Shown here one piece after another: positions 6,884-14,592 of a stretch of 64,000 nt of DNA. Each line of letters begins with the position of its first letter. Position 1 is the stretch's first letter. Origin of the DNA: Clostridium sp. UBA699 (lineage in GTDB: Bacteria > Bacillota > Clostridia > Clostridiales > Clostridiaceae); assembly GCA_002298915.1 (NCBI GenBank), contig DBML01000032.1, forward strand, positions 93,179 to 157,178. The letters are read 5' to 3'. Both the position numbers and the translations under genes were made by a program. Under the pieces are notes generated by a model. It was not told the origin of the DNA and made no database searches. It saw only the letters and a program-made list of their open reading frames with translations.

Positions 6884-9800
6884 TTAGCTTGTTTGTTTGC
6901 TGAAGTCTACCGAAACAACCTTTGAAACGCCTTTCTCCTCCATTGTTACTCCGTAAAGCGCATCGCTGACTTCCATGGTCCCCTTCCTGTGGGTTATGAC
7001 TATGAACTGCGTGTTCTTTGAGAACTTTCTAAGGAACTCGGCATACCTTCCGACGTTTGCGTCGTCAAGTGCGGCTTCGATCTCGTCAAGAATGCAGAAC
7101 GGAGTGGGCTTCATCTTGAGTATCGCGAAAAGAAGAGCGATGGCGGACAAGCCTTTTTCTCCTCCCGACAGGAGGTTTATGTTCTGAAGCTTCTTTCCCG
7201 GCGGCTGGACCTCGATTTCGATGTTCCCGGTTAGCTCATCGCCGTCGGAAATCTTCAGGTCTGCGCTTCCGCCCTTGAACAGCTCGCAGAACGTTTCGTT
7301 GAAGAGCTTCCTTATGACTGCGAAGTGCTCCCTGAACACGGCCCTCATCTTGCTGATCATCTCATCTATAAGACCCATCAGCTCTTCCTTGGAGGCGTTC
7401 AGGTCCTCTCTCTGGGCAGACAGGAAGGTGATCTTCTCTTTGATCTCCCTGTACTCCTCTATGGCGGCGAGGTTCACGACCCCAAGCTTTGAAATCTCCC
7501 CTTTGAGGCTGTTAATCTCTTCCTTGAATTCTGCCATGTTCCTGCCGTCGCATCTGCTTGAAAGTGCTTCCGCGTATGTTAGACCCATCTCCTCGTTAAG
7601 CTTGCCCAGGTGCATTTCCCTTTCTGTTTCATGCTTTCCCTGCAGAACCTCCAGCCTGTGTATCTCGTTCTCCTTTTTGGATATGATGTCATACATGTCC
7701 TGAGCCTCGTCAGACAGCGAGGATATCTCGCTCTTAAGCCTTACCCTCTCAGAGTTGAGGTCGCCCATGAGTGACTGCAGGCTGTTGATCAGCTCCCGGC
7801 TTTCTGAAAGCTTCGCGCTGTTTTCGCCGATCTCTTCCCTGCACTGCTCTGCAGCGGCGCTGGAGGCCGTATTTTCAGCGGCGATCTCCGCCTTCCTTGA
7901 CTCGAGGCCGGCCAGCTCCTCATCAAGCCTCAAACTGTTTGAGAGGATGCTTCTTGTCTCCTCGTCTGCCTTAGCCTTTTCAACCTTGCGGCTGAACATC
8001 TTATCCTTCTCGGAATTCACGAAGTCAGTCCTGGTCTTCAACGCCTCTTCGATTGAATTCAGCTCTGCTGTGAACTCACATTCACTGCTAAGGGCCTCCT
8101 CAAGGGCTGCTCTGAGCTCTTCAAGCCTTGACTGGTTTTCAGATATGGACCCGCTGGCTTCATCTATTTCCGCCTTTGATGAGGTGAGCCTTTCTTTCAG
8201 CTTCGAAACATCGTCTGTAAGGGCATTCACCTTTCCTCTGATCTTTGTGATCTCTATTTTCCTGCTGTGTATCTCATCCTTGAGAGCGCTGTTCTTTTCA
8301 TTCAGGCCGAGGCTTTTCGACATCAGCTCCTCAAGCCTGCCGTTCAAAGAATTCGCAGCGGCTGTGTTTTCTGCAAGCCTGCTGCCCAGCTCTTCGATTT
8401 CTCTCCTTCGTCCGATAACATTGGTGCTCTTGTGGTAGGTGCTTCCGCCGGTAAGAGATCCGCTGGGGTTCACAATGTCCCCACCCAGCGTAACAATCCT
8501 GTAGACATAGCCTGTCGCAGCCGCGATTTTCAGGGCTGTGTCCATGTCGGTGCATATCAGAGTCCTGCTGAGCAGATAGCTTACCGCATTTTCGAACATC
8601 TGGTCGTATTTTATGAGCCTGCTCGCAACTCCTATGTAACCCTTTATCTTGGCAACAGCCGCAAGGTTGCCTGCAGCCTTCGGCTTGATTGTATCAAGCG
8701 GAAGGAATGTGGCCCTTCCGATACCGGTTGCCTTGAGATAGCCTATGAGCGTTTTTGCTGTGGCTGCATCCCTGGTTATGACGTCAGAGATGCTGCCCCC
8801 GAGGGCTATTTCTATGGCTGTTTCGTGCTCCTTCTGCACGTCTATGACATCGCCAAGCAGGAAGCATTCACCTTTTTTGACGGCCGTTTTCCCCTGCTCG
8901 ATGTCCTGGAAGAGGGTCTTTACAGCCCTGTTGTAGCCTTCGTGCTTTTTGTCAAGGTTTATGAGCATCGCCTTGTTGGCCTCGAGGCTGCTCTGGCTTT
9001 TGCCTAGCTTCTTGAGCTGGCTCTCGGCATCAGCTATAAGCTTGCCTGTTTCGGTTATGACGTCCAGGTTCGAGGCTATCTTCTTCTCGATCTCCTCGAT
9101 CTCAGAGCTTATGACAGCTGCCTCAGCCTCCAGCTCCGCCTTGGTCTTCAGGTTTATGCCTATAGAGTTTTCAAGGCTTTCGCTGGCAGCCCTCAAATTT
9201 TCTGTTTTCGACAAGTGGACGGCCAGATTGTTTTCGGCAAGCGAAATCTCGTTTTTTGTATCAGAAATCCTCTGGAGCATTTCCATGTGCCTGTCCCTGA
9301 GCTCCTTGTGGGCCAGGTTCGAAGCTTCTATGTCTTTCTCCGCTTCGCGGATGAGCGCTTCCATGACCTCTATCTCTTCGCTCAGGGCTGCGCATTCCTT
9401 CTGTTTCGCTTCCAGTGAACAGGTGAGAGCTGACTTTTCATTCAGCGCCTCCCCGGTTTTATATGAGATGCTTTCAAGCTCTCTGCTGTTTTTTGCAGCC
9501 TGGGAGTCCAGGTTCGCCAGCTTCTCGCCTATAAGGGCGTTGTCAGACTCCAGCTTCTGGCAAAGGGCCTTGGCCTCGTATATTTTAGTGTTGTTCTCCT
9601 CCAGCAGGGTTTCCTGCTCTTCAAGCTGAGATCCCAGCAGCTTTCTCTTCTCGGCCTTTTCGCCGTCCGCTGACCTGATGCTCTGCAGCTCATCTTCCAG
9701 GCCTTCTAGCTTGCCCTTTATGCTGAGGATGTTTTTGTCGTTCTGCTCTATGCTGGTCACAAGCACGCTCACTTCTCTGGCCTTAAGCTTTTCAGAGAGC

Positions 9801-10450
9801 TCGATGAACTTTTCAGCTTTGAGAGAGTCCTCCTCCAGGGGGCCTATCCTTTCAGTGTAGGTGGAAAGGATGTCATCTATCCTGACAAGGTTCTGGTTCG
9901 TGCTCGCCAGTTTTTTTTCGGCCTCCTCTTTTCTTGCCCTGAACTTTACTATGCCTGCAGCTTCCTCGAGCAGGCCTCTTTTGTCGTCCTGCTTGCCGCT
10001 CAGTATTGCTTCAATCTTACCTTGGCCTATAATGGAGTAGCCTTCCCTGCCAATGCCTGTGTCCATGAACAGCTCCTGTATGTCCTTAAGCCTGCACCTC
10101 GTGTTGTTGATGAAGTAGTCGCTCTCGCCGGACCTGTAAAGGCGCCTCGATATTGTCACGTCTGAATAGTCAAGCGGCAGCAGGCTTTCTGTGTTGTCAA
10201 GTATGAGGGACACCTGGGAAAGCCCCACGGGCCTCCTGTACTGGGTTCCTGCAAATATGACGTCTTCCATCTTCCCTCCCCTGAGGGTCTTGACGCTCTG
10301 CTCTCCGAGGACCCATCTGACGGCATCGGACACGTTGCTTTTCCCGCTGCCGTTAGGACCCACGATGGAGGTTATTCCGTCCTTGAACATGATTTCAGTT
10401 TTGTCTGCAAAGGATTTGAATCCCTTTATTTCGATAGACTTCAAAAACAT
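6884..10450 (-). CDS. smc: Chromosome segregation ATPase SMC
   Basis: SMC forms the condensin core with ScpA/ScpB. It has 1188 residues: N-terminal ATPase half with Walker A GPNGSGKSN (residues 31-39), first coiled coil (about 170-500), hinge with the Gly-rich GGSISDV and GGSTYHK regions, second coiled coil, and C-terminal half with signature LLSGGEKGL and Walker B FCILDEIEAALDD. An upstream in-frame codon adds 21 residues but has no ribosome-binding site; the ATG at 10450 has AAGGGGTGG eight bases upstream. The same unit carries rnc, a radical SAM gene, a 32-codon gene and ftsY. Confidence 0.97.
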   Translation of the reverse strand: MFLKSIEIKGFKSFADKTEIMFKDGITSIVGPNGSGKSNVSDAVRWVLGEQSVKTLRGGKMEDVIFAGTQYRRPVGLSQVSLILDNTESLLPLDYSDVTISRRLYRSGESDYFINNTRCRLKDIQELFMDTGIGREGYSIIGQGKIEAILSGKQDDKRGLLEEAAGIVKFRARKEEAEKKLASTNQNLVRIDDILSTYTERIGPLEEDSLKAEKFIELSEKLKAREVSVLVTSIEQNDKNILSIKGKLEGLEDELQSIRSADGEKAEKRKLLGSQLEEQETLLEENNTKIYEAKALCQKLESDNALIGEKLANLDSQAAKNSRELESISYKTGEALNEKSALTCSLEAKQKECAALSEEIEVMEALIREAEKDIEASNLAHKELRDRHMEMLQRISDTKNEISLAENNLAVHLSKTENLRAASESLENSIGINLKTKAELEAEAAVISSEIEEIEKKIASNLDVITETGKLIADAESQLKKLGKSQSSLEANKAMLINLDKKHEGYNRAVKTLFQDIEQGKTAVKKGECFLLGDVIDVQKEHETAIEIALGGSISDVITRDAATAKTLIGYLKATGIGRATFLPLDTIKPKAAGNLAAVAKIKGYIGVASRLIKYDQMFENAVSYLLSRTLICTDMDTALKIAAATGYVYRIVTLGGDIVNPSGSLTGGSTYHKSTNVIGRRREIEELGSRLAENTAAANSLNGRLEELMSKSLGLNEKNSALKDEIHSRKIEITKIRGKVNALTDDVSKLKERLTSSKAEIDEASGSISENQSRLEELRAALEEALSSECEFTAELNSIEEALKTRTDFVNSEKDKMFSRKVEKAKADEETRSILSNSLRLDEELAGLESRKAEIAAENTASSAAAEQCREEIGENSAKLSESRELINSLQSLMGDLNSERVRLKSEISSLSDEAQDMYDIISKKENEIHRLEVLQGKHETEREMHLGKLNEEMGLTYAEALSSRCDGRNMAEFKEEINSLKGEISKLGVVNLAAIEEYREIKEKITFLSAQREDLNASKEELMGLIDEMISKMRAVFREHFAVIRKLFNETFCELFKGGSADLKISDGDELTGNIEIEVQPPGKKLQNINLLSGGEKGLSAIALLFAILKMKPTPFCILDEIEAALDDANVGRYAEFLRKFSKNTQFIVITHRKGTMEVSDALYGVTMEEKGVSKVVSVDFSKQTS

Positions 10451-10463
10451 TTCGAACCACCCC

Positions 10464-10562
10464 TTATATGCTGAAAAGCATAGGAAGCAGTCCCGCAATG
10501 AATGTAAATACAACGAAGCCGACTATCAGCCTTGTCATTTTCTTTCTGCTTTCCTTTTTCAT
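10464..10562 (-). CDS. Predicted 32-residue single-pass membrane miniprotein
   Basis: A complete small gene between the radical SAM gene and smc. It starts MKKESRKKMTRL, then a hydrophobic segment (IVGFVVFTFIAGLLPMLF) runs to the end, giving a tail-anchored, Lys/Arg-rich cytosolic N-terminus architecture. AGAGGTG lies eight bases before the ATG at 10562. The stop at 10464 lies 13 bases before smc and overlaps its ribosome-binding region. Very short membrane proteins of similar shape (DUF4044 and Prli42-like) are known in Firmicutes; I cannot assign this one to either family. Function unknown. Confidence 0.72.
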   Translation of the reverse strand: MKKESRKKMTRLIVGFVVFTFIAGLLPMLFSI

Positions 10563-10568
10563 AATCAA

Positions 10569-11654
10569 TCACCTCTTGCCGCGAAGCAGCTCGTATTTTT
10601 CAGCCATGTAGCTTTTCAGGGACAGCTTTTTCGTGCCGCCTCCTGCTTCGAGGGCAAGCTCGCCCCTGCCAATGCTGCTGTCTGCCTCTACTTTAATATT
10701 CTTTATTTTCATGAGCTCTTTCATCTCATTGAAGAACTCTTTCCTGTTTGCATATAGCTTTGACATGTCCTTGCCGTTTATGCGGATAAGCACCTCCGAA
10801 GCATCCATTCCCTCGAGTGCTTCCTCTATCATATCGCTTAAAAGGCTCCCCTCGACGAGTTCCCTGAATGCTGGATGGAACGGCCCGGCGACTATGTCCC
10901 CGCCTTCGTTGATTTCCTCTGTCGGCTGGAGTCCGACCCTGATAACGTTGATGCCTTCGGTAACCAGCATCGAGTATACGGTCTTCGATATCTCCACAGC
11001 CTGCCTCAAGGTGTATGGGGTATACTGCCCGTTTCTGTAGAGTCTCTCCATCTCGGTATCCTTTATCGTCAGAGCAGGGTATATCCTGCATATGTCAGGC
11101 TTTAGCCTTATCACCGCATCGGCGGTCCTTATGTCCTTCTCGAAACTGTCCCCGGGCAAGCCGAGCATTATCTGGTGACCCAGCGTGAAGCCGTACTCTT
11201 TTATAAGCCTCGAGGCAGCTTCCGCCTGCTTTGCCGTGTGGCCCCTCCCCGATTTCAAAAGGACCTCCTCGTCCATCGACTGGATGCCGAGCTCTATGAC
11301 GTCCACGGTGTAGTCCCTGAGGTTGCAGAGTATCGAATCGTCAATATAATCCGGCCTTGTGGAAAGATGGATCAGGTCGATAAGGCCCTTTTCCTTGTAT
11401 TCCCTTGCCGCAGCAAGCAGTTCCTTCTGCTTGCCCATGCTGATTGCCGTAAATGTGCCGCCGAAGAATGAAACTTCGACGATGGAGTTCTCCCTCCTTA
11501 TAGTCTTGAGGTAGGAATCTACGGTTTTCCTTACATAGTCTGCGTCTACTGCTGCCTCCTGACCTGTGATGGAATTCTGGTTGCAGAATACGCAGTCGTG
11601 GGGGCAGCCTTCATGGGGCACAAATATGGGTATTATGTAATGAGACTTACTCAT
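10569..11654 (-). CDS. Elp3-like radical SAM protein
   Basis: 361-residue radical SAM protein with the CX3CX2C cluster motif GCPHDCVFCNQ (Cys17, Cys21, Cys24), SFFGGTFTA (about 63-71), LSTRPDYID and VIELGIQSMD, the core layout of the Elp3 family, but with no C-terminal acetyltransferase domain. In Clostridia a homologue is often encoded between rnc and smc. Substrate unknown. It overlaps the rnc stop by 8 bases (ATGAGTAA), so it is translated with RNase III; a nucleic-acid substrate is an inference from this neighbourhood only. Confidence 0.88.
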   Translation of the reverse strand: MSKSHYIIPIFVPHEGCPHDCVFCNQNSITGQEAAVDADYVRKTVDSYLKTIRRENSIVEVSFFGGTFTAISMGKQKELLAAAREYKEKGLIDLIHLSTRPDYIDDSILCNLRDYTVDVIELGIQSMDEEVLLKSGRGHTAKQAEAASRLIKEYGFTLGHQIMLGLPGDSFEKDIRTADAVIRLKPDICRIYPALTIKDTEMERLYRNGQYTPYTLRQAVEISKTVYSMLVTEGINVIRVGLQPTEEINEGGDIVAGPFHPAFRELVEGSLLSDMIEEALEGMDASEVLIRINGKDMSKLYANRKEFFNEMKELMKIKNIKVEADSSIGRGELALEAGGGTKKLSLKSYMAEKYELLRGKR

Positions 11655-12357
11655 TCCTGTATCTCGCCTCCATCATCTCCAGGGCTTCCTGGGCAGCGTT
11701 CTGCTCGGACTCCTTCTTGCTGGACCCTATGCCATAGCCCATTGGCTCGTGGTTTATAGTCACCCTGCTGAAGAATTTCCTCCTGTGGGCAGGGCCTTCC
11801 TCCTTCAGTATTTCGTAGTAAATGTCCGCAACGCCGTTCCTCTGAAGCTTCTCCTGCAGCTTCGTCTTGAAATCCACAACAATCTCATTCCTTGAAGCCT
11901 TGAGGATTGTGCCCTCGAAGTATGCAATTATGAATTCCCTAGCCGCCTCAATGCCTCTGTCAAGGTAAATCGAGGCAATTATGGCTTCCACGGCGTCTGC
12001 CAGTATCGAAGTCCTCTCCCTTCCGCCTGTCAGCTCCTCTCCTCGGCTCATGTTGATGTATTGTCCCAGATTCCAGCCTTTCGCTATCGCGTAGAGGGAA
12101 GCTTCGCACACTATTAGCGCCCTCATCCTTGTCAGGTCGCCTTCAGACATGCCCTTGAATCTGTTGTACAGGTATTCGGTTATGCAAAGCTGAAGGACGG
12201 AATCCCCCAGGAACTCCAGCCTCTCGTTGTATTTTATGCCTTTTTTTCCGTTTGCATAGGAACTGTGGGTCAGAGCTGTTTTGAACAGGTCGATGGATAT
12301 GAAGCTAAGACCAAGCTTTTCCTCCAGCTCCTTAAGCATTGTTTCATCCGTTTTCAT
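11647..12357 (-). CDS. rnc: Ribonuclease III
   Basis: Double-strand-specific endoribonuclease for rRNA and mRNA processing. It has 236 residues: RNase III domain with ERLEFLGDSVLQLCITEYLY (about 43-62) and catalytic acidic residues there and in ADAVEAIIASIYLD, then a C-terminal dsRNA-binding domain (about 160-232). The ATG at 12357 has AGAGGAGAG upstream; a longer reading frame runs back through a hairpin and is rejected. A 19-bp hairpin lies directly upstream, a possible autoregulatory target. Confidence 0.96.
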   Translation of the reverse strand: MKTDETMLKELEEKLGLSFISIDLFKTALTHSSYANGKKGIKYNERLEFLGDSVLQLCITEYLYNRFKGMSEGDLTRMRALIVCEASLYAIAKGWNLGQYINMSRGEELTGGRERTSILADAVEAIIASIYLDRGIEAAREFIIAYFEGTILKASRNEIVVDFKTKLQEKLQRNGVADIYYEILKEEGPAHRRKFFSRVTINHEPMGYGIGSSKKESEQNAAQEALEMMEARYRNE

Positions 12358-12372
12358 GTGCTCTCTCCTCTG

Positions 12373-12418
12373 CAGTTCATTATTCAATCTGCGACACCAC
12401 AGATTCAATAATAAACTG
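12373..12418 (-). promoter_or_regulatory. 19-bp hairpin in the rnc leader
   Basis: Minus-strand arms CAGTTTATTATTGAATCTG (12418-12400) and CAGATTGAATAATGAACTG (12391-12373) with an 8-base loop. Of 19 positions, 17 are Watson-Crick, one is G-U and one is mismatched. It ends 15 bases before the rnc ATG, abutting the ribosome-binding site. Its length suits RNase III cleavage. A candidate TATTAT -10 box (TTTAAA 17 bases upstream) falls inside the first arm, so only read-through RNA from acpP would carry the full stem. Confidence 0.6.
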
Positions 12419-12435
12419 ATTTTTTACAAATTTAA

Positions 12436-12456
12436 AGCCCCGTATAAAACGGGACT
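12436..12456 (-). terminator. Weak terminator after acpP
   Basis: Minus strand: AGTCCCGT / ACGGGGCT stem (one G-U) with a 5-base loop, followed by TTTAAATTTG, six bases past the acpP stop. The broken T tract suggests partial termination and some read-through into rnc. Confidence 0.5.
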
Positions 12457-12462
12457 TTCAGA

Positions 12463-12696
12463 TTACTCTTCAGTATGATTTTTTATGTAGTTAACTACAT
12501 CGGCAACCGAAGCGATTTTCTCTGCATCCTCATCAGGGATTTCAAGATCGAACTCAGTTTCAAGTGCCATTATCAATTCAACTATATCAAGAGAGTCAGC
12601 TCCTAAATCATCAACGAAGGATGATTCCATTGTAATCTCTTCAGCATCAATTCCAAGCTGGTCAGATATAATGTCTTTTATTTTATCAAAAACCAT
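12463..12696 (-). CDS. acpP: Acyl carrier protein
   Basis: 77-residue acidic ACP that carries acyl chains on phosphopantetheine in fatty acid synthesis. The attachment serine is Ser35 in GADSLDIVEL. A GTG three codons upstream lies inside the AGGAGGTGAG site; the ATG at 12696 has ideal spacing. It has its own promoter and is followed by a weak terminator and then rnc, a common Firmicutes neighbourhood (plsX-acpP-rnc-smc). Confidence 0.96.
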   Translation of the reverse strand: MVFDKIKDIISDQLGIDAEEITMESSFVDDLGADSLDIVELIMALETEFDLEIPDEDAEKIASVADVVNYIKNHTEE

Positions 12697-12729
12697 TTGT
12701 CTCACCTCCTATAAAGCAATTATATATAA

Positions 12730-12758
12730 ATAATAGTACATATCTATTTTTGCGTCAA
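12730..12758 (-). promoter_or_regulatory. Promoter of acpP
   Basis: Minus-strand TTGACG (12753-12758), 17-base spacer, TATTAT (12730-12735), about 35 bases upstream of the acpP ATG. Confidence 0.8.
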
Positions 12759-12783
12759 CACAAAAAAATCAATTGTCCATTAT

Positions 12784-13776
12784 TTATTTCAATTCGTTTT
12801 CGATTTTGCCCACTATGTCGTTGTCGAAACAGTTCTTAGCCTGAAGGATCGCGTTCTTGAAGGCTTTCGCATCAGAGCTCCCGTGCGCCTTGATGCATAT
12901 CCCTTTGGCACCTAGGAATGCAGTTCCTCCGTATTCGGCGTAATCGAACTTTTTCTTGAACCTGTCGAAAACAGGCTTCAGCAGCAGTCCGCCGATTTTG
13001 GACCTGAAGGAGCCCATAATCTCCGACTTAAGCATGCTGAATATGTTGCCAGCAACCCCTTCGTACATCTTTAGAAGAGTGTTCCCCACGAAACCGTCGC
13101 ATACGAGTATGCTTACGTCGCCGTTGGAGACCTCCCTTGGCTCCACGTTGCCGACGAAGTTGAAGCCTGAACCCTTAAGCAGCGGGTATGCAGCCTTTGT
13201 CAGCTCGTTGCCCTTTCCCTCCTCTGCCCCTATGTTTACCAGTCCGACAGTAGGGTTTGAGGTGCCCAGCACGTTCTCGAAGTAAACCTTGCCCATCCTG
13301 GCGAACTGAAGCAGATATTCAGGCTTGCAGTCCACATTGGCCCCTGCATCTATCACCATGAATGGAGCGTTTTTTCCTGGCATCACCGGAGCGAGCGCTA
13401 CCCTGTCAACTCCTTTGATCCTTCCGAGTATGAGGGTCGCTCCGGCCATCAGCGCGCCTGTGCTTCCTGCCGACAGGAAAGCGTCTGCTTCGCCGTTTTT
13501 TACCAGGTTGAGGCCCCGCACAAGGCTGGAGTCTTTCTTCTTTCTGAGAGCCATTACAGGCGCCTCGTTCGGTGAAATCACCTCTTGCGTATGTATTACC
13601 GAAATTCGGTCTTCGTCGTATTTGTATTTTGACAGTTCCGCTTTGATTTCGTCTTCGCGGCCAGTAATCAGGATTTTTATGTCAGCATCCTGCAAGGCCT
13701 TCACGCAACCCTCCACGACTGCTTTAGGAGCATGGTCTCCGCCCATGCCGTCAACTACTATTATAATCTTAATCAC
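12784..13776 (-). CDS. plsX: Phosphate acyltransferase PlsX
   Basis: Converts acyl-ACP to acyl-phosphate, the acyl donor for PlsY in phospholipid synthesis; a peripheral membrane enzyme. Family landmarks are VDGMGGDHAPKAVVEGC at the N-terminus and GANVDCKPEYLLQFA mid-protein. About 330 residues, usual length. The start is unclear: a GTG at 13776 lies only two bases past the AGAGG site, while ATT and ATA codons sit at normal spacing. There is no nearby promoter; it follows the rpmF terminator, so read-through from the DUF177-rpmF promoter is likely. Confidence 0.93.
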   Translation of the reverse strand: MIKIIIVVDGMGGDHAPKAVVEGCVKALQDADIKILITGREDEIKAELSKYKYDEDRISVIHTQEVISPNEAPVMALRKKKDSSLVRGLNLVKNGEADAFLSAGSTGALMAGATLILGRIKGVDRVALAPVMPGKNAPFMVIDAGANVDCKPEYLLQFARMGKVYFENVLGTSNPTVGLVNIGAEEGKGNELTKAAYPLLKGSGFNFVGNVEPREVSNGDVSILVCDGFVGNTLLKMYEGVAGNIFSMLKSEIMGSFRSKIGGLLLKPVFDRFKKKFDYAEYGGTAFLGAKGICIKAHGSSDAKAFKNAILQAKNCFDNDIVGKIENELK

Positions 13777-13802
13777 ATCCTCTCAAAATCAATATTAGAC
13801 TG

Positions 13803-13827
13803 AAAAAAAAAGAAAGTCAATTGACTT
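13803..13827 (-). terminator. Intrinsic terminator after rpmF
   Basis: Minus strand: AAGTCAA / TTGACTT palindrome extended by flanking purine-pyrimidine pairs, followed by a run of nine T interrupted once, starting four bases past the rpmF stop. Confidence 0.75.
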
Positions 13828-13830
13828 CCT

Positions 13831-14013
13831 TTATTTTTCAGTTGAAACAACTTCTTTTCCCTTATAATATCCGCAGCTCTTGCAAACCTTGTGAGCAAGC
13901 TTCATTTCATGACACTGAGGACACTCAACTATACCAGGCAAACTTAATTTAAAAGTCTGAGCTCTTCTTGAATCTCTTCTCGCTGGCGAGAACCTTCTGG
14001 CTGGATTTCCCAT
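13831..14013 (-). CDS. rpmF: 50S ribosomal protein L32
   Basis: 60-residue large-subunit protein with the zinc-ribbon pairs CPQC and CKSC (about residues 37-50), i.e. the zinc-binding form. The Arg-rich N-terminus GNPARRFSPARRDSRRA is typical apart from a variant opening. It follows DUF177 by 15 bases with an AGGAGGTG site, the conserved yceD-rpmF-plsX order. Confidence 0.95.
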   Translation of the reverse strand: MGNPARRFSPARRDSRRAQTFKLSLPGIVECPQCHEMKLAHKVCKSCGYYKGKEVVSTEK

Positions 14014-14028
14014 GAAAACACCTCCTTA

Positions 14029-14529
14029 TTAGTCAAAAAAATCTTTTAATTTCGCAAGTCTTGGATCCACGTCCTCTGCCACGCAGGTGCATGGCGAAGT
14101 GTTTAGATCCGTACCGCAAATCGGGCACAGGCCCCTGCAGTTTTCCTTGCAAAGCCTTTTTATCGGCAGTGACAGAATTATGTTGCCAAGCACAATTTCT
14201 GTAATATCCAATGTATCACTATCCATAAAGACGATATCATCATCCTTATCTACAGCCTCTTGGTCATTGGAAAACTTTTCGTCAACTTCGATGTTTAATT
14301 CATGTGGGTACTTAACAAGACATCGCGAGCAAGTAAGCTCGATGGTGCCGGTGATCTTACCCTGCAGCTCAAAAAATTCTCCTAGCATGTCTAATTGTCC
14401 TCTGAATTGTATAGGCTCAACTATTCTTATGTATTCATAATCGTAGGTGAAGCCGTCTAATTCAACATCTAAGTCTATGGTCTTGTGGGCGGATTTTTTT
14501 TTCTTCAAATCCGAAACATCAATTTTCAT
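14029..14529 (-). CDS. DUF177 / YceD-family protein
   Basis: 166-residue protein of the YceD family, encoded directly before rpmF across bacteria and implicated in 23S rRNA or L32 accumulation in other organisms. Two Cys clusters are visible, CSRC near residue 94 and a C-terminal CX4CX3CX2C group with a final CTC, suggesting zinc binding. The GTG three codons earlier is within the ribosome-binding site; ATG 14529 follows AGAGGTGAG. That site is the right arm of an inverted repeat whose left arm lies in the promoter spacer. Confidence 0.9.
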   Translation of the reverse strand: MKIDVSDLKKKKSAHKTIDLDVELDGFTYDYEYIRIVEPIQFRGQLDMLGEFFELQGKITGTIELTCSRCLVKYPHELNIEVDEKFSNDQEAVDKDDDIVFMDSDTLDITEIVLGNIILSLPIKRLCKENCRGLCPICGTDLNTSPCTCVAEDVDPRLAKLKDFFD

Positions 14530-14532
14530 AAT

Positions 14533-14577
14533 GCTCACCTCTATACTTTAACCACGATTAATTATATAGAGGTGAGC
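14533..14577 (-). promoter_or_regulatory. Inverted repeat pairing the DUF177 ribosome-binding site with its promoter spacer
   Basis: Perfect 13-base arms: GCTCACCTCTATA (14577-14565 on the minus strand) and TATAGAGGTGAGC (14545-14533), 19 bases apart. The right arm is the Shine-Dalgarno site of the DUF177 gene; the left arm lies in the spacer and -10 box of the promoter at 14561-14589. Read-through mRNA from ackA would carry both arms and hide the ribosome-binding site; RNA started at the promoter would carry only the right arm. Confidence 0.65.
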
Positions 14578-14589
14578 TTTAAAAGTCAA
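14561..14589 (-). promoter_or_regulatory. Promoter of DUF177-rpmF-plsX
   Basis: Minus-strand TTGACT (14584-14589), 17-base spacer, TATAAT (14561-14566), beginning four bases past the ackA stop. Confidence 0.82.
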
Positions 14590-14592
14590 GCC

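Noticed and set aside
7755..9629. Long open frames on the plus strand opposite smc (for example 7755-8438 and 8949-9629)
   Set aside because: They are Ser/Leu-rich mirror frames of a Leu/Glu-rich coiled-coil gene, have no ribosome-binding sites and no family features.
12358..12408. Upstream extension of rnc giving 17 more residues
   Set aside because: It would read through the 19-bp leader hairpin and lacks a ribosome-binding site; the ATG at 12357 follows AGAGGAGAG.
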